A DNA stretch of 64,000 nt from Gammaproteobacteria bacterium (GCA_024235015.1 JACKNG010000003.1:372001-436000); one strand, 5' to 3'; counted from the stretch's first letter, positions 18,135-27,189 are shown. Translations and numbers: made by a program. The notes: a model not told the origin generated them from the letters alone.

Positions 18135-19517
18135 ATGAGCGACCTCATCGACGCCTTGCGCGACATCCTCGACGACCGCGGCGTGCTGACCGGTGACGAC
18201 GTCAGCACGCGCATGATCCACGTCTGGTACCAGCGGCCGATCGAGGCGCTGTGCATCGTCCGACCACGCACCACCGAGGAGGTCGCCGCGGTCCTGAAAC
18301 TGTGTCACGCACGCGGCCAGACGGTCGTGCCCCACGGCGGGCTGACCGGGCTCGTGCAGGGCTGCAACTGCGGCCCGGGTGACGTCGTGCTGTCGCTCGA
18401 ACGCATGAACACGGTCGAGGACATCGACCCCGTCGGCCGCACCATGACCGTGCAGGCCGGGGTGCCGCTGCAGGTGCTGCAGGAGACCGCCGACGAGCAC
18501 GGCCTCATGTTCCCGCTCGATCTCGGCGCGCGAGGCTCCTGCCACATCGGTGGCAACGTCTCGACCAATGCCGGCGGCAACCGCGTCATCCGCTTCGGCA
18601 TGACCCGCGACAACGTGCTCGGGCTGGAAGCCGTGCTCGCCGACGGCACCGTGGTGACCTCGCTCAACACCATGATCAAGAACAACGCCGGCTACGACTT
18701 GAAGCACCTCTTCATCGGCACCGAGGGCACGCTCGGCATCGTCACCCGCGTGGTCATCCGCCTGCGCGAGGCGCCGCGCGCACTGTCGACGGCCTTCGCC
18801 GCCTTCGACGACTTCAAGCAGGTCACCGCCTTCCTGCGTTACATCGATCGCGAACTCGGCGGCGCCCTGTGCGCCTTCGAAGTGCTGTGGCGCGACTTCT
18901 ACGAGCTGGTCACCACCGCGCCGGCCGACAACGTCCGCCCGGTGCCCTGCGAGTTCCCCAACTACGTGCTGATCGAGGCGCTCGGCACCGGCGCCGACGG
19001 CGCCGGCGAACACTTCGAGGCGATCATGGGCGAGGCGCTCGAACAGGGCCTCATCGCCGATGCCGCGGTGGCGCGCTCGGAGTCCGATCGCAAGGCGATG
19101 TGGCGCATCCGTGACTCCGTCGAGCACTTCTTCCGCTACGGCCCGGCCTTCCTCTACGACGTCTCGCTCGGCATCCGCTTCATGGACGACTACGTCGGCG
19201 AGGTGAAGCGCCGGCTCGACGAACGCTGGCCGGAACATCACTGCTTCACCCTCGGCCACATCGCCGACGGCAACATCCACTTCGCCATCAACGTCGGCGA
19301 CGACGGCGCCGACGCCCACGCGCTGGTCAACGCCTGTGTCTACGAGCCCCTGCAACCGGTCGGCGGTTCGGTCTCGGCCGAGCACGGCATCGGCACCGAG
19401 AAGCGCGCCTACCTGCCGCTGTCGCGCGGCGCGAACGAGATCGACCTGATGCGCCGGGTCAAGGCGGCGCTCGACCCCAAGGGCATCCTCAACCCGGGCA
19501 AGGTCTTCCCGGCCTGA
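18135..19517 (+). CDS. FAD-linked oxidase, GlcD/D-lactate dehydrogenase type
   Basis: A 460-residue flavoprotein of the vanillyl-alcohol-oxidase/PCMH fold. The FAD-binding half includes VVPHGGLTGLVQGC, LGARGSCHIGGNVSTNAGG and FIGTEGTLGIVTRVV; the C-terminal half carries LGHIADGNIHFAINV and SAEHGIGTEKRAYLP, where GlcD-type dehydrogenases place substrate and metal ligands. It oxidises a 2-hydroxyacid (such as D-lactate, glycolate or D-2-hydroxyglutarate) and passes electrons to an acceptor, probably quinone or an electron-transfer flavoprotein. The exact substrate is not readable. The start at 18135 lies soon after a TATAAT box. It is followed 32 bp later by an MFS transporter that may bring in the substrate. 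Confidence 0.9.
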   Translation: MSDLIDALRDILDDRGVLTGDDVSTRMIHVWYQRPIEALCIVRPRTTEEVAAVLKLCHARGQTVVPHGGLTGLVQGCNCGPGDVVLSLERMNTVEDIDPVGRTMTVQAGVPLQVLQETADEHGLMFPLDLGARGSCHIGGNVSTNAGGNRVIRFGMTRDNVLGLEAVLADGTVVTSLNTMIKNNAGYDLKHLFIGTEGTLGIVTRVVIRLREAPRALSTAFAAFDDFKQVTAFLRYIDRELGGALCAFEVLWRDFYELVTTAPADNVRPVPCEFPNYVLIEALGTGADGAGEHFEAIMGEALEQGLIADAAVARSESDRKAMWRIRDSVEHFFRYGPAFLYDVSLGIRFMDDYVGEVKRRLDERWPEHHCFTLGHIADGNIHFAINVGDDGADAHALVNACVYEPLQPVGGSVSAEHGIGTEKRAYLPLSRGANEIDLMRRVKAALDPKGILNPGKVFPA

Positions 19518-19549
19518 AGCGCCGTCACGACCAATCAAGGACTTGCCCC

Positions 19550-20851
19550 GTGGTGTCAGACACCGCTGAACATCCCGCCAGGCTCGATGCGGACCGCGTC
19601 TACGCCCGCATCGCCTGGCGCCTGGTGCCGTTCCTGTTCGCCTGCTACGTCTGTGCCTACCTCGATCGCGTCAACGTCGGCTTCGCCAAGCTGCGCATGC
19701 TCGACGCGCTCGGCTTCAGCGAGGCCGTCTACGGTCTCGGCGCCGGCATCTTCTTCCTCGGCTACACGCTGTTCGAGGTGCCGAGCAACCTGCTGATGCT
19801 GAAGATCGGCGCACGCCGCACCATCGCCCGCATCATGATTGCGTGGGGCCTGCTGTCGGCGGCGATGATGTTCGTCGAGAGCCCCACCGGCTTCTACGTC
19901 CTGCGCTTCCTGCTCGGCGTGGCCGAGGCCGGCTTCTTCCCCGGCATCATCCTCTACCTCACCTTCTGGTTCCCGGCCGCGCGGCGCGGCCGGGTGACCG
20001 CACTGTTCGCCACCGCGGTCGCGCTGTCGACGGTGATCGGCGCGCCGTTGTCCGGTGTGATCATGCAGCACCTCGACGGCGCCCACGGCTGGGCCGGCTG
20101 GCAGTGGCTGTTCCTCATCGAGGGCCTGCCCTCGGTCGCCTTCGGCCTCGCCGCGCTGGCCTTCCTCGACGACCGCGTAGCCGACGCGACCTGGCTCACT
20201 GCCGACGAGCGCGCCCTGGTCGCGGCCGACATCGCCGCCGAGCAGGCGGCGATTTCCCACCACGGCGCACTCGACGGCCTGCGCCTGCCCGGGGTGTGGT
20301 TGATGGGCCTGATCTACTTCTGCGTCGTCGCCGGGCTCTACGGCCTCAACTTCTGGCTGCCGAGCATCGTGCGCGATCTCGGCTACGACGACGTCGTCAC
20401 CATCGGCCTGGTCACCGCCCTGCCCTTCGCCGCCGCGACCGTGGCCATGGTCGTGGTCGGTCACAGCGCCGACCGCCGCAACGAGCGCCGCTGGCACGCC
20501 GCCGGGCCGATCCTGGCCGGCGCCGTGGGCCTCGTGCTGAGCGTGCTGCTCGCCGACACCCCCGCCCTCGCCGTCGCCGCGCTCACCCTCGCCGCCTGCG
20601 GCATCCTCGGTGGCCTGCCGCAATGCTGGAGCCTCGCCACGGCCTTTCTCGGCGGCTCCGCTGCCGCCGCCGGCATCGCGCTGATCAATTCGCTCGGCAA
20701 CCTGGCCGGTTTCGCCGCCCCGGCCGCCATCGGCTGGATCGTCGAGACCACCGGCAGCACCGGCGGCGGGGTCTACGGCCTGGCCGTGGCGCTGGTGATC
20801 GGCGCGGGCCTGATCCTGGGCCTGCGCCATGGCCGCGCAGGCCAGTCCTGA
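19550..20851 (+). CDS. MFS transporter, anion:cation symporter (ACS) family
   Basis: A 433-residue major facilitator with 12 predicted helices. It begins with the ACS-type pattern ACYVCAYLDRVNVGFAKLRM and continues with GIFFLGYTLFEVPSNLLM and the loop segment GVAEAGFFPGIILYLTFWFP. ACS transporters carry organic anions such as tartrate, hexuronates or phthalate with protons. With the upstream 2-hydroxyacid oxidase, an uptake-plus-oxidation pair is plausible (inference). The only suitable starts are GTG at 19550 or 19553, which lie in or next to a GGTGTCAGACACC palindrome; AAGGA sits 9 bases upstream. No later in-frame start precedes helix 1, so the repeat supplies the first codons. Confidence 0.9.
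   Translation: MVSDTAEHPARLDADRVYARIAWRLVPFLFACYVCAYLDRVNVGFAKLRMLDALGFSEAVYGLGAGIFFLGYTLFEVPSNLLMLKIGARRTIARIMIAWGLLSAAMMFVESPTGFYVLRFLLGVAEAGFFPGIILYLTFWFPAARRGRVTALFATAVALSTVIGAPLSGVIMQHLDGAHGWAGWQWLFLIEGLPSVAFGLAALAFLDDRVADATWLTADERALVAADIAAEQAAISHHGALDGLRLPGVWLMGLIYFCVVAGLYGLNFWLPSIVRDLGYDDVVTIGLVTALPFAAATVAMVVVGHSADRRNERRWHAAGPILAGAVGLVLSVLLADTPALAVAALTLAACGILGGLPQCWSLATAFLGGSAAAAGIALINSLGNLAGFAAPAAIGWIVETTGSTGGGVYGLAVALVIGAGLILGLRHGRAGQS
19552..19564. repeat. REP-like palindrome GGTGTCAGACACC inside the MFS start region
   Basis: A perfect copy of the dispersed palindrome (GGTGTC, A, GACACC). Here it is translated as codons 2 to 5 of the MFS transporter and supplies one of the two candidate GTG start codons. 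It could form a small hairpin over the translation start. Confidence 0.75.
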
Positions 20852-21012
20852 ATGGTGCGAACGGCCGGCCAGCGCAGACCCGGCGTACCGACGAAGCGGG
20901 CGCCGGTGCGCACCGGCGCAGGGGAAACGATTGCATCCACCACGCGCCCGCCGGGCGTAGCCACGCGCCGCAGCGGTAACGTTCGACGCGTGGCGTGAAT
21001 CGGAGATCCACG

Positions 21013-21987
21013 ATGCCAGCCAACCCGACCCCACGCCTCGGCGTGGTCCTGTCCACCGTCACCGACGGCACCGTCGAGGAATTCGTCGAACTCGGCCGTC
21101 TCGCCGAGCACCACGGCTGGCACAGCGTGCTGGTCAACGAGGGCCGCGGCGATGCCATCGCCTGTGCCCAGGCCATCGCCGGCGCCACGCGCGCCATCGT
21201 CGTCGGCACCAACATCGCCAACATCTACTTCCGCCACCCCCTGCTGTGCGCGGCCAGCACGCGGGCGGTGGCCGAGCTCTCGCACGGCCGCATGTGGCTC
21301 GGCCTCGGCATGAGCCACCGCGGCCTGCTCGGTCAGCTCGGCATCGACATGGGCGATGCCCGGGCGACGCTCGAGGACTACGCCGCGCGGGTCCGCGCGG
21401 CGCTGGCCGGCGAGGGCGGCAGCGGCTTTCTGCAACCGCCGCGTTCACCCTTCCCGGTGCCGGTCTTCGTCGCCGGCAACACCGTCGAGAGCGCCGCCGT
21501 TGCCGGCCGCGTCGGTGACGGCCTGATGCCCTTCCTCACCCCGCGCAGCCACCTGCCCACCCTGGTCGCCCGGGCGCGCGAAGTCGCAGCGCCGCGCGGC
21601 CTGGCGCGGTTCGAATGCGTGCTGTCGATCCCGACCTTCCTCAGCGAGGATCTCGACGCGGCGCGCTCGGCGGCACGCTACAACCTGGCCTTCTTCTCGC
21701 AACTGCCCAACTACCGGCGGCAATGGCGCCGCGCCGGCTACGGCGTGGCCATGGACGCCCTGCGCACGCTGTGGCGCGACGGCGGCAATCGTCACCAGGC
21801 CGCCGCGCTGATCCCCGACGCACTCGTCGACGACGTCTGCGTATGCGGCCCGGCGGCGGCCTGCCGGGCCCAGCTCGAAGCCTTCCGCGCGGCCGGCGCC
21901 GACGAGCCGGTCATCGCGGTCAGCCCGGTCAACGAGGATCGCCTCGGCGCGACGCGCAAGGCGCTGGCGGCCCTCGCGCCGGCCTGA
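21013..21987 (+). CDS. LLM-class (luciferase-like) flavin- or F420-dependent oxidoreductase
   Basis: A 324-residue TIM-barrel protein of the bacterial luciferase superfamily. It shows LGVVLSTVTDGTVEEFVELG at the N-terminus, RAIVVGTNIANIYFRHP, the typical GRMWLGLGMSHRG strand, and PVFVAGNTVESAAVAGRVGD near residue 155. Members use FMN or F420 to oxidise or reduce alcohols, imines or other substrates; cofactor choice cannot be fixed from sequence. The ATG at 21013 follows GGAGATC; a GTG at 20995 in frame lies before that ribosome site. The gene stands alone, convergent with the amidotransferase/amidoligase pair. It is one of two LLM genes in the window; the other is at 50736. Confidence 0.88.
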   Translation: MPANPTPRLGVVLSTVTDGTVEEFVELGRLAEHHGWHSVLVNEGRGDAIACAQAIAGATRAIVVGTNIANIYFRHPLLCAASTRAVAELSHGRMWLGLGMSHRGLLGQLGIDMGDARATLEDYAARVRAALAGEGGSGFLQPPRSPFPVPVFVAGNTVESAAVAGRVGDGLMPFLTPRSHLPTLVARAREVAAPRGLARFECVLSIPTFLSEDLDAARSAARYNLAFFSQLPNYRRQWRRAGYGVAMDALRTLWRDGGNRHQAAALIPDALVDDVCVCGPAAACRAQLEAFRAAGADEPVIAVSPVNEDRLGATRKALAALAPA

Positions 21988-21993
21988 ACGGCT

Positions 21994-22764
21994 TCAATCC
22001 GCGGCGTCGCGGGCGAGCGCGACCAGGCAGGCGAACAGCCGCCGCTGCTCGCGCCGCTGCGGCATGTACTCGGGGTGCCATTGCACGCCGATGGCCGGCC
22101 AGGCGCCGTCGGTCTCGATAGCCTGCACCACCCCGTTCGGTTCGCGCGCGACGACCACCAGCGCCTTGCCCAGGCGGGCGTCGTCGACGGCCTGGCGATG
22201 CAGCGCGTTGACCCGGCAGCGGGTGCGGCCGAGGCAGCGCGCGAGACGGCTGTCGGGCACGACGTCGACCAGCTTGCGCGGCAGCACCGAGCGCAGGTTG
22301 CGCCCCTCCTCGTAGAAGGCGGCGAGGTCGCGGTGCAGGCGGCCGCCGAGGAAGACGTTGAGCAGCTGCGCGCCGCGGCAGATCCCGAGCACCGGCCAGC
22401 CGCGCCTGCGCGCCGTGGCCAGGCAGTCGAGCTCCAGGCGATCGCGCGCGGCGTTGTCGGCGGCATCCTGGCGCTTGCCGAGCACGCTGCGCAGCACCAC
22501 GATGAAGGGCACCAGCACGACGTCACGCCAGCGCCAGGCGGCCGGTGCCGGGTCCGCGACGCGCACCTCGTCGGGCTGCCAGCCGACGTCGGCGCCACCG
22601 CCGATGACCAGGCCGTCGAGGTCGTCCGGCGGCGGCGCACCGTGGGGGCGGATGCGCACCGCCTGCGCACCGCAGCGGGCCAGCGCGAAACGGGTGGCGA
22701 GCCAGGCGGCCAGTCCCCCGTGGCGGGGTCCCGTCACCCCGATGCGCGGTCGGCGCACACTCAT
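21994..22764 (-). CDS. Class I glutamine amidotransferase-like peptidase (PuuD/C26 family)
   Basis: A 256-residue gamma-glutamyl hydrolase-type protein. It has GLVIGGGADVGWQP near residue 55, the nucleophile elbow LGICRGAQLLN with Cys129, and VQWHPEYMPQ with the catalytic His near residue 228. PuuD relatives hydrolyse gamma-glutamyl amides, and the same fold can also supply ammonia. The start overlaps the stop of the amidoligase gene by 4 bp (ATGA), so the two enzymes are made together and very likely act on the same gamma-glutamyl-type bond: one making it, one cleaving it or feeding ammonia. The C26 assignment is firm; the reaction is inference from the pair. Confidence 0.87.
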   Translation of the reverse strand: MSVRRPRIGVTGPRHGGLAAWLATRFALARCGAQAVRIRPHGAPPPDDLDGLVIGGGADVGWQPDEVRVADPAPAAWRWRDVVLVPFIVVLRSVLGKRQDAADNAARDRLELDCLATARRRGWPVLGICRGAQLLNVFLGGRLHRDLAAFYEEGRNLRSVLPRKLVDVVPDSRLARCLGRTRCRVNALHRQAVDDARLGKALVVVAREPNGVVQAIETDGAWPAIGVQWHPEYMPQRREQRRLFACLVALARDAAD

Positions 22765-23684
22765 CGCACGCCGCCGTGGTACAGCGCGGCGTCAAGGCGC
22801 GCGCGATCCTCGGCCAGCGCCTCGATGTCGACCCAACCCGCCCAGGCATCGGCGGCGCGCCACTCCGGGCGATCGACGTGGCAATCCGGCAGGCGGTAAT
22901 GCCAGGCCGGGCGCGGCTTGACCAGGTGCGGCTCGGCGGCGCCGCTCATGACCCGGTCCTCGTCGAGGAAGGCGAACAGCGGCAACAGGTCGAGCGGGCG
23001 GTTGCGGCTCGGGTTCAGGCGCAGGTAATCGTCGATCAGCGTGGTCCGGTCTGGGACGTAGTCCGGAGCGAGGAAATGCGCCACGAAGGCGTCGTCGAAC
23101 GGCCGCACGAAGGGCGACAAGCGGCGGGTGAGATCGATCGCGGCACGCGGGCGCGTGTCGCGGGCATGCACGAGGTAGGCGCGCAGCACGGCCAGGATGT
23201 CCGCCGCCTCGAGCGAGGCCGCCTCGATGTTGAACTGCATGCCGAAGGCATAGCGGAACGCGCTCGAGGTACCCTGCGCCCCGTAGCCGCGCAGGGCACT
23301 GACGACTTTCTCCACCAGTGACAGATCGCGCATCGGGATCGGCGGCATGCAGATCTCGAGCGGCACCAGGATGGCGGCGATGCCGGCCAGCAGCTCTTCG
23401 AGCGGGCGCTCGAGGTCGAACGCGGCGAGGTCCACGCCGAGCCGTGACAGCACGCTGCGGTAACCGTCGTCGTGCAGGAAATGGGCATCGAGTTCGACGC
23501 GGAACTCGCCGTAGCGCGTATCCGCCACGCGGGCGACGAAGCGGCTGTCGTAGTGGACGTCGCCGCCGAACACCGCGCACACGCTGGTCACGGCCTGTTC
23601 GACCTCGATGCCGGCGAACTCGATCTCGACGCCGACGCGGCGCTCTTCGCCGCGGTAGTTGATGAGTGTGGCCGGTAGCTGCAT
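22761..23684 (-). CDS. Amidoligase (glutamine-synthetase-like fold) of unknown substrate
   Basis: A 307-residue protein starting MQLPATLINYRGEERRVGVEIEFAGIEVEQ. The RVGVEIEFAGI strand, with its acidic metal ligands, and the later segments VELDAHFLHDDG, EICMPPIPMRDL and FGMQFNIEAA match, from memory, the amidoligase family, COOH-NH2 ligases related to glutamine synthetase and described with class I amidotransferase partners. Such enzymes are proposed to join amines or amino acids to carboxyl groups using ATP. The start at 23684 is preferred because an upstream extension lacks family features. It is the first gene of a two-gene operon with the C26 amidotransferase. The substrate is unknown, and the pair is a good candidate for an uncharacterised small-molecule pathway. 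Confidence 0.75.
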   Translation of the reverse strand: MQLPATLINYRGEERRVGVEIEFAGIEVEQAVTSVCAVFGGDVHYDSRFVARVADTRYGEFRVELDAHFLHDDGYRSVLSRLGVDLAAFDLERPLEELLAGIAAILVPLEICMPPIPMRDLSLVEKVVSALRGYGAQGTSSAFRYAFGMQFNIEAASLEAADILAVLRAYLVHARDTRPRAAIDLTRRLSPFVRPFDDAFVAHFLAPDYVPDRTTLIDDYLRLNPSRNRPLDLLPLFAFLDEDRVMSGAAEPHLVKPRPAWHYRLPDCHVDRPEWRAADAWAGWVDIEALAEDRARLDAALYHGGVR

Positions 23685-23880
23685 GCATCTACGCTGACGC
23701 CTCACGCCGGCGTGATCAAGCCTCGGCGAGACGGTGACGAGGTGCACGAGCAGCGCGGCGCGACGCGCAGCGTGCCCGGGGAGCGTCGTGCAGATCCGCT
23801 CCGCGCGACCGTCGCGGCGCTCGGCGGAACAGCGCGCGGTGCCGGCCGCGGGTAGCCCGGCGCATCACCGCGCAGACGGT

Positions 23881-24693
23881 TCAGGCCGGTTGCGCTGCGC
23901 GCTCGTGCAGGACCGGCATGAGATCGAAATAAGGCCGCACGATCTCCGATTCGTTGGCGGCGAAGGCCTCGAACGGGCCGTCGAAGAACACCCTGCCCTC
24001 GTGCAGCATCACGGTGCGCGGACGCAGGCGGGTCAGCAGGTCCTTGTCGTGGGTGATGATGACCGTGGTGCGGGTCGTACCCGCGGGCAGGACCTCGTCG
24101 TGGGTGGCCTGGATGAGGTCGTGCATGCGCGCACTGGTGCTGGGATCGAGGCCGGTGGTGGGCTCGTCGTAGAACAACACCACCGGGCTCATGGCGAGTG
24201 CGCGCGCGATGGCCAGGCGCTTGGCCATGCCGCCCGACAGCTCGTGCTGGTCGGTGGCGAGGAAGTCGTCGTCGCTGCGCAGGCCGACCACGCCCAGCAC
24301 GCGCACGGCGATGGGACGGATGTCGGCGTCCTCCATCTGCTTCATCTCGCGCAGCCACAGGGCGATGTTGTCGTAGACCGTGCCCGAGAACAGCGCGTTC
24401 TTCTGGAACACCACGCCCCAGTGGCCGTGGATGCGATCGATTTCGAGATCACCGATGTCACTCAAGCGGCGCAGCGGTGCCGCCGGGTCGTCGTGGTCGA
24501 CGACCGCGACGTAGCCGCGGTCGGGCTGCAGCTGGCCGAGTATGTGGTTGAGCAGCACGGTCTTGCCGCAACCCGAGCCACCGACGATGGCCACGGTGTC
24601 ACCGGCCCGGATGTTCAGGTCCACGCCGCGTAGTACCGCCTTCCGGCCGAAAGCCTTGTGCAGGTCGTGGACCGCGATCTCGACGGCAGCCAT
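23881..24693 (-). CDS. ABC transporter ATP-binding protein, MlaF/Mkl-like
   Basis: A 270-residue ABC ATPase with Walker A GGSGCGKT, the signature LSGGMAKRLAIARAL, and Walker B VVLFYDEPTTGLDP. A Q-loop lies in WGVVFQKNALFSGTVYDNIAL. The Mkl/MlaF class works with an MlaE permease and MCE proteins in lipid transport across the envelope. Here no permease or MCE gene lies next to it, so its partner must be elsewhere. The start at 24693 (MAAVEIAVHDLHKAFG) is the normal beginning of the nucleotide-binding domain; 82 in-frame codons upstream are low-complexity. It is divergent from the amidase gene, with a 337-bp gap between. Confidence 0.88.
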   Translation of the reverse strand: MAAVEIAVHDLHKAFGRKAVLRGVDLNIRAGDTVAIVGGSGCGKTVLLNHILGQLQPDRGYVAVVDHDDPAAPLRRLSDIGDLEIDRIHGHWGVVFQKNALFSGTVYDNIALWLREMKQMEDADIRPIAVRVLGVVGLRSDDDFLATDQHELSGGMAKRLAIARALAMSPVVLFYDEPTTGLDPSTSARMHDLIQATHDEVLPAGTTRTTVIITHDKDLLTRLRPRTVMLHEGRVFFDGPFEAFAANESEIVRPYFDLMPVLHERAAQPA

Positions 24694-24964
24694 CGTGGTC
24701 GCCGCCGGTTTCACGCGCCCGGCCACGGCAGCATTGCGCGGCGCGCGCCCATGTAGGGCATACCGCAAGGGTTCCTGCCCGGGGTGGCGGCCGCCCGGGC
24801 CGCCCGAAGTCGCGATTCGCACAGCACTGCGCCGTTCCTCTCTCGTTGCCTCGTCGTCGGCGCGCACGCGCCCCGTCCTGCCGGGAGACAGCGGCGCCCT
24901 TCCCGGCGAACTTGAAGCCCGTGGCCTGATCCGCCGCATGATAGTGCGCGACGCCGCCGCGCCC

Positions 24965-24970
24965 TATACT
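24965..24970 (+). promoter_or_regulatory. Likely -10 element TATACT for the amidase gene
   Basis: TATACT stands 60 bp before the amidase ATG in the 337-bp gap 24694-25030. The -35 position is weak (TAGTGC). Apart from this box the gap holds no recognisable gene, repeat or terminator; open frames through it are GC-rich extensions of the flanking genes. Confidence 0.35.
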
Positions 24971-25030
24971 CGGGCGGCCGACGGCACTCGGCGGCGTCAC
25001 GAATTCACAGCGTTCGGGGGAGGACGAAAC

Positions 25031-26470
25031 ATGATCTTCGAGGAATACGGCAACTACGACGGCATCGGCCTGGCCGAGCTGGTCACCCGCGGTGAGGTAT
25101 CGCCGCGCGATCTGGTCGACAGCGCCATCGACGTCATCGAGCGCCGCAACCCCGACGTCAACTGCGTCGTACAACAGCTGCGCGACCAGGCCCTGGCCGA
25201 GATCCGGCGCGGCCTGCCGCACGGGCCGTTCCGCGGCGTGCCCTTCCTGGTCAAGGAATTCGGCATGCACTTCAAGGGCATGAAGACCTCGGCCGGTTCG
25301 CGCCTCGCCGCCGGCGTGACCTTCGACGCCGACACCGAGCTGATGAAGCGCTGTCGCAATGCCGGTCTCGTCACCGTCGGCACCACGACCACCCCGGAGA
25401 TGGCCTTCAACGCCAACTCCGAAGCCGTGGTCTACGGTTCGACCCGCAATCCGTGGAACCTCGGTCACTCGGTCGGCGGCTCGTCCGGCGGCGCCGGCGC
25501 CGCGGTCGCCTCGGGCATGGTGCCGATCGCCCACGCCAACGACGGCGGCGGTTCGATCCGCATTCCCGGCGCCTGCAACGGCGTGGTCGGCATGAAGCCG
25601 AGCCGCGGCCGCACGCCGACCGGCCCCGACGCCGGCATCTTCCTGTGGGGGCTCGCCATCGAGTTCGCCGAGACGCGCAGCGTGCGTGACTCCGCCGCCC
25701 TGCTCGACGCCGTCGCCGGACCGGACGACGGCTACTTCTACTGCGCGTTGCCGCCCCGGCGCAGCTTCCTCGCCGCGGCCATGACGCCGCCGGATGCGCT
25801 GCGTATCGGCGTCCTCGACCAGCTGCCCGGCACCGCGCGCGCCTCGCGCGAATACCGCGATCGCCTCGCCGACACCGTCAAGCTGCTCGAAGGTCTCGGC
25901 CACGTCTGCGAGCCGGTCAAGATCAAGTACGACGCCGACGCCTTCAACGAGTCGACCATCCGCCTGTGGGCGGTGACGCTGGGTTATTTCATGGATGCCT
26001 TCGCCAGCATGACCGGGCGCAAGATCGGGCCGAAGACGGTCGAGGCGGTGACGCTGGAGGTCTACCGCTACGCGCACAAGCTCAAGGCCATCGAGATGGA
26101 GTGGGCGATGGGCGTGCAGAACCAGGTCTCGCGCAGCGTCGGCGCGGTGATGCGCGATTACGACGTGCTGCTGACCCCGGGCCTCGGCCGCGAAGTGGCC
26201 AAGCTCGGCGAGTTGAACCAGAACGCCAAGGGCGTCGGCATGATGGACTGGTGGAAGCAGCTCATGTACGACTACACCCAGTTCACGCCGCTGTTCAACA
26301 CCACCGGCCAGCCCGCCGTGATGCTGCCGCTGTGGCAATCGAAGGCCGGGTTGCCGATGGCGATGCAGTTCGTCGGCCGCATGGCCGACGAAGAGACCCT
26401 CTACAGCCTGGCCGGCCAGCTCGAGCAGGCCCAACCCTGGGCCGCACGGCGTCCGCCGATCTACGCCTGA
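25031..26470 (+). CDS. Amidase signature family enzyme
   Basis: A 479-residue amidase. The Ser-cisSer-Lys catalytic set is present: Lys75 in PFLVKEFG, the Gly/Ser-rich GGSSGGAGAAVASG around residues 149-162, and Ser175 in NDGGGSIRIPG. It hydrolyses an amide (or aryl ester) to the acid, in the cytoplasm, since no signal peptide is seen. Length is normal for the family. The ATG at 25031 follows GGGGGAGGA. Downstream, 23 bp away, begins a CMD-like gene and then a crotonase, suggesting a short catabolic operon for an amide or its acid product (inference). The natural substrate is not readable from the sequence. Confidence 0.92.
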   Translation: MIFEEYGNYDGIGLAELVTRGEVSPRDLVDSAIDVIERRNPDVNCVVQQLRDQALAEIRRGLPHGPFRGVPFLVKEFGMHFKGMKTSAGSRLAAGVTFDADTELMKRCRNAGLVTVGTTTTPEMAFNANSEAVVYGSTRNPWNLGHSVGGSSGGAGAAVASGMVPIAHANDGGGSIRIPGACNGVVGMKPSRGRTPTGPDAGIFLWGLAIEFAETRSVRDSAALLDAVAGPDDGYFYCALPPRRSFLAAAMTPPDALRIGVLDQLPGTARASREYRDRLADTVKLLEGLGHVCEPVKIKYDADAFNESTIRLWAVTLGYFMDAFASMTGRKIGPKTVEAVTLEVYRYAHKLKAIEMEWAMGVQNQVSRSVGAVMRDYDVLLTPGLGREVAKLGELNQNAKGVGMMDWWKQLMYDYTQFTPLFNTTGQPAVMLPLWQSKAGLPMAMQFVGRMADEETLYSLAGQLEQAQPWAARRPPIYA

Positions 26471-26493
26471 GCGCGCGGCGGAGCCACCACACG

Positions 26494-27051
26494 ATGCGCC
26501 TGCCCCCCCTCGACGAAGACCGGCTCGACGACGACCAGCGCGCCGTGCTCGCGGCCCTGCGTGCCGGGCCACGCGGCGCCGGCGTCGGCCTGGTCGGGCC
26601 GTTCGGGGTGTGGGTACGGGCGCCGGCGGTGGGCGGCCCCACCCAGGCCCTGGGCGCGGCCGTGCGCTACGCCACCAGTCTCGCCGACGACGTGCGCGAG
26701 GTCGCCATCTGCACGGTCGGCGCGCACTACCACGCCCGCTTCGAGTTTGCCGCTCACCGCGCGCTGGCCGAGCAGGCCGGGGTGGCAGCGGCTGCCCTCG
26801 AACGCCTGCGCGAGGGCAACGCGCCCGGCTTCGACGGCGCGCAGGATCTCGCCTGGCGCGTCGCGCGCAGCCTGCTCGAGCAGCATCGCCTCGACGACAC
26901 ACTCTACGCCGAGGCCGGTGCGACCTTCGGCGAAGCCGGGTTGGTCGAACTCGTCACCACCATCGGCTACTACTGCCTGGTGTCGCTGACCCTGAACGCC
27001 TTCGACGTCCCCCTGACGGCCGCCATGGCCGATCCCTGGCCCGCCGACTGA
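26494..27051 (+). CDS. Carboxymuconolactone decarboxylase (CMD) family protein
   Basis: A 185-residue helical protein of the CMD superfamily. It contains VREVAICTVGAHYHARFEFAAH (quoted in part; residues about 67-88), the pattern common in CMD proteins that lack the AhpD CxxC pair, followed by RALAEQAGV and the C-terminal GYYCLVSLTLNAFDVPL. These proteins include gamma-carboxymuconolactone decarboxylases and many uncharacterised members. Because the redox cysteines are missing, decarboxylase, hydrolase or ring-modifying activity is more likely than peroxidase activity. It starts 23 bp after the amidase and belongs to the same transcription direction. No substrate can be assigned. Confidence 0.75.
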   Translation: MRLPPLDEDRLDDDQRAVLAALRAGPRGAGVGLVGPFGVWVRAPAVGGPTQALGAAVRYATSLADDVREVAICTVGAHYHARFEFAAHRALAEQAGVAAAALERLREGNAPGFDGAQDLAWRVARSLLEQHRLDDTLYAEAGATFGEAGLVELVTTIGYYCLVSLTLNAFDVPLTAAMADPWPAD

Positions 27052-27189
27052 GGTCGCGGCCATTCGCGCGCCACGCGACGGCGGCGCGTGGCCGGGGGTG
27101 TGCGGGACGCTGACGGCAACGCCGATCCGGCCGCACGCGGCACATCCAGTAGAATGCGCAACTCCACCACCGCGGGAGTCCGTCCAGTC

